Assembly: GCF_009725165.1 (NCBI RefSeq)
Contig: NZ_WNZW01000005.1
Location: 186,001 to 250,000 of the forward strand
Reading direction: 5' to 3'
Length of the DNA stretch: 64,000 nucleotides
Source: Paenibacillus woosongensis
GTDB taxonomy: Bacteria; Bacillota; Bacilli; Paenibacillales; Paenibacillaceae
The notes under the pieces were generated by a model. That model was not told the DNA's origin. It worked only from the letters and a program-made list of their open reading frames with translations, and did not search any database. Every line of letters begins with the position of its first letter. The stretch's first letter is position 1. A program made the translations under genes and the position numbers. Shown here piece by piece: positions 61,701 to 64,000 of this stretch.

Positions 61701-64000
61701 TTGTTAAGTTCCATTATTCGTAAAACCAGTTTTGCTCTTCTCAGCCTGACCCTAGTATCGGGAATCGCGTCTAGTCACGGGTATGCATCATCTGAAGCCG
61801 GGAAGCCTGTGATTGAATGGTCCCGCCAGTACGGCGTGGATGAAAAGGTAACCGGGCAAAATATTACCTCTACCTCGGATGGAGGCTATGTTGTTACAGG
61901 CACTGTCATTGAAAAGGAGTCAGGAATTAGAAAGGCGAACATTTTGAAGCTCAATTCATCCGGGACACTACAATGGGAACAAAAAATTCAGCATAATAAC
62001 ACTAGCAGAACTGAAGTTGATGTGACAATTGAAACGAAAGACGGCGGATATCTTTCCTGTGGAAGCATTCTAAAAGAAAACGGAAAATATGACATCTTAC
62101 TCATCAAATTAAATGCTCAGGGCGCTGTGGAATGGATGAAGGAATACGACTATGACTTTACTATGTATTCGTTGTCCGTGGCAGAAACCAAGGATAATGG
62201 CTTTGTGATTACGGGTAGAAGCTTTGGGGGGTCAGATATTTACTACGCTTATGTATTAAAAATAAATGCTCAGGGACAGGAACTTTGGCTGAAAAAGCTA
62301 AAATTTAGTTATGATCAGGACTTTGAGGATATCATTGCAACTCCGGATGGCGGCTCGATCGCGGTAGGCAGCCAGGTTGACCGATTTTTCAACGATCCGA
62401 ATAGAGGAGCTGTAATCAGTAAATTAAATGCGGACGGGGAGGAAGTTTGGACCCGAAAACTGTCCGCAGCCCCCAAATTAAGGACAGCATATTCAATCGC
62501 TCCCTCCGATGATGGGTACGTGATCTTCGGTGTAGATTCGGATTGGGAAGATGCCTATTTTTTAACCAAAATAGATACGAATGGCAAAGTACTATGGGAA
62601 AAGAAGTTCAAACTACCAATCGACCGGAGATATTTCAAGAAAGTCGTACGTACTAACGAAGGATATACCCTCTTAGCGGAAATTGATAAAAATTCCCATA
62701 ATGATAAGGAAAGAAGATATGAATTATCGAAATTTGATAACCATGGAGAGCTCTTGAACCAGAACGAATTTACAGTCAAAGATTTCGATTCTATGACGGG
62801 ATTAACCGCATCGTCGGATGGTGGTTACGCGTTGCTCGGTCAAGTATCAGACATAAAAAGTTACTGCATGCAGGTGACTAAGCTGGCAGGACCTAACAGC
62901 CAGCCTGGAGAACGTACGTTGGAGAGAATCAGCTTTACGGATAACGGGAAAAAGATGGCTGTCGGGGAACATACACCTACTGCAGTAACTGCGTATTATT
63001 CGGATGGCTCCAAAGAAACACTCAAGGACTCCTTATCCTTTTCCTCTGATGATGCGGAGATCGCCAACGTTGATTTCAAAGGAATTATTAAAGGAATCAA
63101 GGCCGGCAGAACCACCATTCATGCGTTCTACCAAAATCATCAGGCACAGTTAGAAGTCGAGGTATTTGAAGTTCCGAATCTTGGAGATGCTGACCATTGG
63201 TCCTACCAATATGGAATAGATCATTCCTACATTTATGTACGAAGCATAGTCCCTGCGTCTGACGGAGGATATATTATAACTGGTGACATGCGGTATGAAA
63301 TGTACGGGATTAGAGACGCGTATGTTCTAAAGCTGAATGCTTCAGGCATAATCGAATGGCAGCAAGTGATTAGACATGGCTTGTCTGGTCATGCTGAGGC
63401 TCATAAGGCTATCGAGACGAAGGATGGCGGAATTCTCATCAGCGGAACCACTAGTAACCATGACTACAGTCGTAATACACGTGATGTCGTCTTCATGGCC
63501 AAGCTCAATGCTCAAGGTATTCTAGAATGGGAGAAGGAGTTTCCCGGGGTCGATCGTGCGGGGAACGCTGTTGACGAAACGGATGATGGTGGATTCGTTG
63601 TGACAGGTGCTAACCCTGAAGCTGGCCCGGCTTATGTACTGAAGACAGATTCCCAGGGACAAGTCATGTGGAATAGAACGTACAGCTTTGGCTACTATCA
63701 GAACTATAATGATATTTTAGCTACACCGGATGGCGGCTCCATTGCTGTCGGTGTCGTCGATACCTACGAAGGCAATAATGACGAGGCTATAGTGACAAAA
63801 TTGGGTCCTAACGGAGATGTAGTGTGGAACAAGAAATTACTCCCGATTGGACGCATCGCATACTCGATCATTTCAACGGATGAAGGCGATTATTTGATTG
63901 CCAGCAATACGAAAGATGGTGTTAACTACCTGACCAGAATTAATGATCGTGGTGAAGTGATTTGGGAAAGAACTTACGAGGCTCAAAAGGATCAAGAATT
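61701..64000 (+). CDS. Large secreted repeat protein with a BIG2-like domain (3' end beyond window)
   Basis: TTG start ten bases after GGAGGGA. A signal peptide (LLSSIIRKTSFALLSL and on to GIASSHGYASS) is followed by repeats of about 50-60 residues carrying DGGYVVTG, ANILKLNSSG and LQWEQKI-type strands; I count at least six before and five after a central domain. This is the pattern of beta-propeller-like or delta-60-type repeat proteins. The central part (about 62920-63180, LERISFTDNGKKMAVGEHTP to AGRTTIHAFYQN) resembles a bacterial Ig-like group 2 domain. The frame stays open to the last base of the window, so at least 766 residues are present and the C-terminus is unknown. Probably exported or cell-wall associated. 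Confidence 0.75.
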   Translation, partial: MLSSIIRKTSFALLSLTLVSGIASSHGYASSEAGKPVIEWSRQYGVDEKVTGQNITSTSDGGYVVTGTVIEKESGIRKANILKLNSSGTLQWEQKIQHNNTSRTEVDVTIETKDGGYLSCGSILKENGKYDILLIKLNAQGAVEWMKEYDYDFTMYSLSVAETKDNGFVITGRSFGGSDIYYAYVLKINAQGQELWLKKLKFSYDQDFEDIIATPDGGSIAVGSQVDRFFNDPNRGAVISKLNADGEEVWTRKLSAAPKLRTAYSIAPSDDGYVIFGVDSDWEDAYFLTKIDTNGKVLWEKKFKLPIDRRYFKKVVRTNEGYTLLAEIDKNSHNDKERRYELSKFDNHGELLNQNEFTVKDFDSMTGLTASSDGGYALLGQVSDIKSYCMQVTKLAGPNSQPGERTLERISFTDNGKKMAVGEHTPTAVTAYYSDGSKETLKDSLSFSSDDAEIANVDFKGIIKGIKAGRTTIHAFYQNHQAQLEVEVFEVPNLGDADHWSYQYGIDHSYIYVRSIVPASDGGYIITGDMRYEMYGIRDAYVLKLNASGIIEWQQVIRHGLSGHAEAHKAIETKDGGILISGTTSNHDYSRNTRDVVFMAKLNAQGILEWEKEFPGVDRAGNAVDETDDGGFVVTGANPEAGPAYVLKTDSQGQVMWNRTYSFGYYQNYNDILATPDGGSIAVGVVDTYEGNNDEAIVTKLGPNGDVVWNKKLLPIGRIAYSIISTDEGDYLIASNTKDGVNYLTRINDRGEVIWERTYEAQKDQE

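Overview
The window looks like chromosomal DNA of a Paenibacillus-type Firmicute. The signs are strong AGGAGG-type ribosome sites, TTG starts, Dab-type lipopeptide NRPS genes, YtpP-like and YhcN/YlaJ-like genes, and GC-rich core genes beside an AT-rich island. No rRNA, tRNA, CRISPR array or intact insertion sequence was recognised.

Layout. (1) 1-26315: the 3' part of a non-ribosomal peptide synthetase (NRPS) locus, with three synthetases (the first cut by the window edge), an MFS exporter and an EctB-type diaminobutyrate aminotransferase. Specificity codes read by eye give ...-D-Asp-Dab-D-Dab-Val-Leu-(Val-like). There is no thioesterase; the last synthetase ends in an unusual condensation-like domain. 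(2) 26493-30345: a reverse-strand sugar catabolism set (two sugar-phosphate isomerase-like TIM barrels and a Gfo/Idh/MocA dehydrogenase) facing a divergent AraC regulator. One isomerase seems to carry an in-frame deletion, and a 150-bp element with terminal inverted repeats sits in the operon. (3) 30346-33052: repeat-rich spacer, a YtpP-like thioredoxin and a P-loop ATPase. (4) 33227-36951: a PTS regulator (PRD-EIIB-EIIA) with ascorbate-type EIIB and EIIC genes. (5) 37125-42139: an iron-type ABC importer with two related substrate-binding lipoproteins, one at each end of the operon.

(6) 42211-55850 is the most unusual part, a clearly AT-richer island. It is bounded and split by three copies of a terminator/promoter-like repeat (R1-R3). 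It holds unrelated single genes (membrane proteins, a methyltransferase, a YobI-type P-loop NTPase, an XRE regulator, an HNH nuclease, a TIR protein, several unknowns). Many of these are followed by 55-210 bp elements with imperfect inverted ends of the TAAC...GTTA type and internal hairpins. The pattern resembles integron attC sites, so I propose a cassette array without a visible integrase (CALIN-like) carrying probable defence genes. This is inference.

(7) 55938-60553: an unusual small-molecule cluster (KAS III remnant, metallo-beta-lactamase fold protein, F390-synthetase-like adenylating enzyme, GNAT-like protein, SDR). A deletion has joined the KAS III 5' half to the hydrolase and removed the hydrolase N-terminus. 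(8) 60676-64000: a two-gene retropepsin-like protease module, a YhcN/YlaJ-like lipoprotein pseudogene, and the start of a large secreted repeat protein that runs off the window end.
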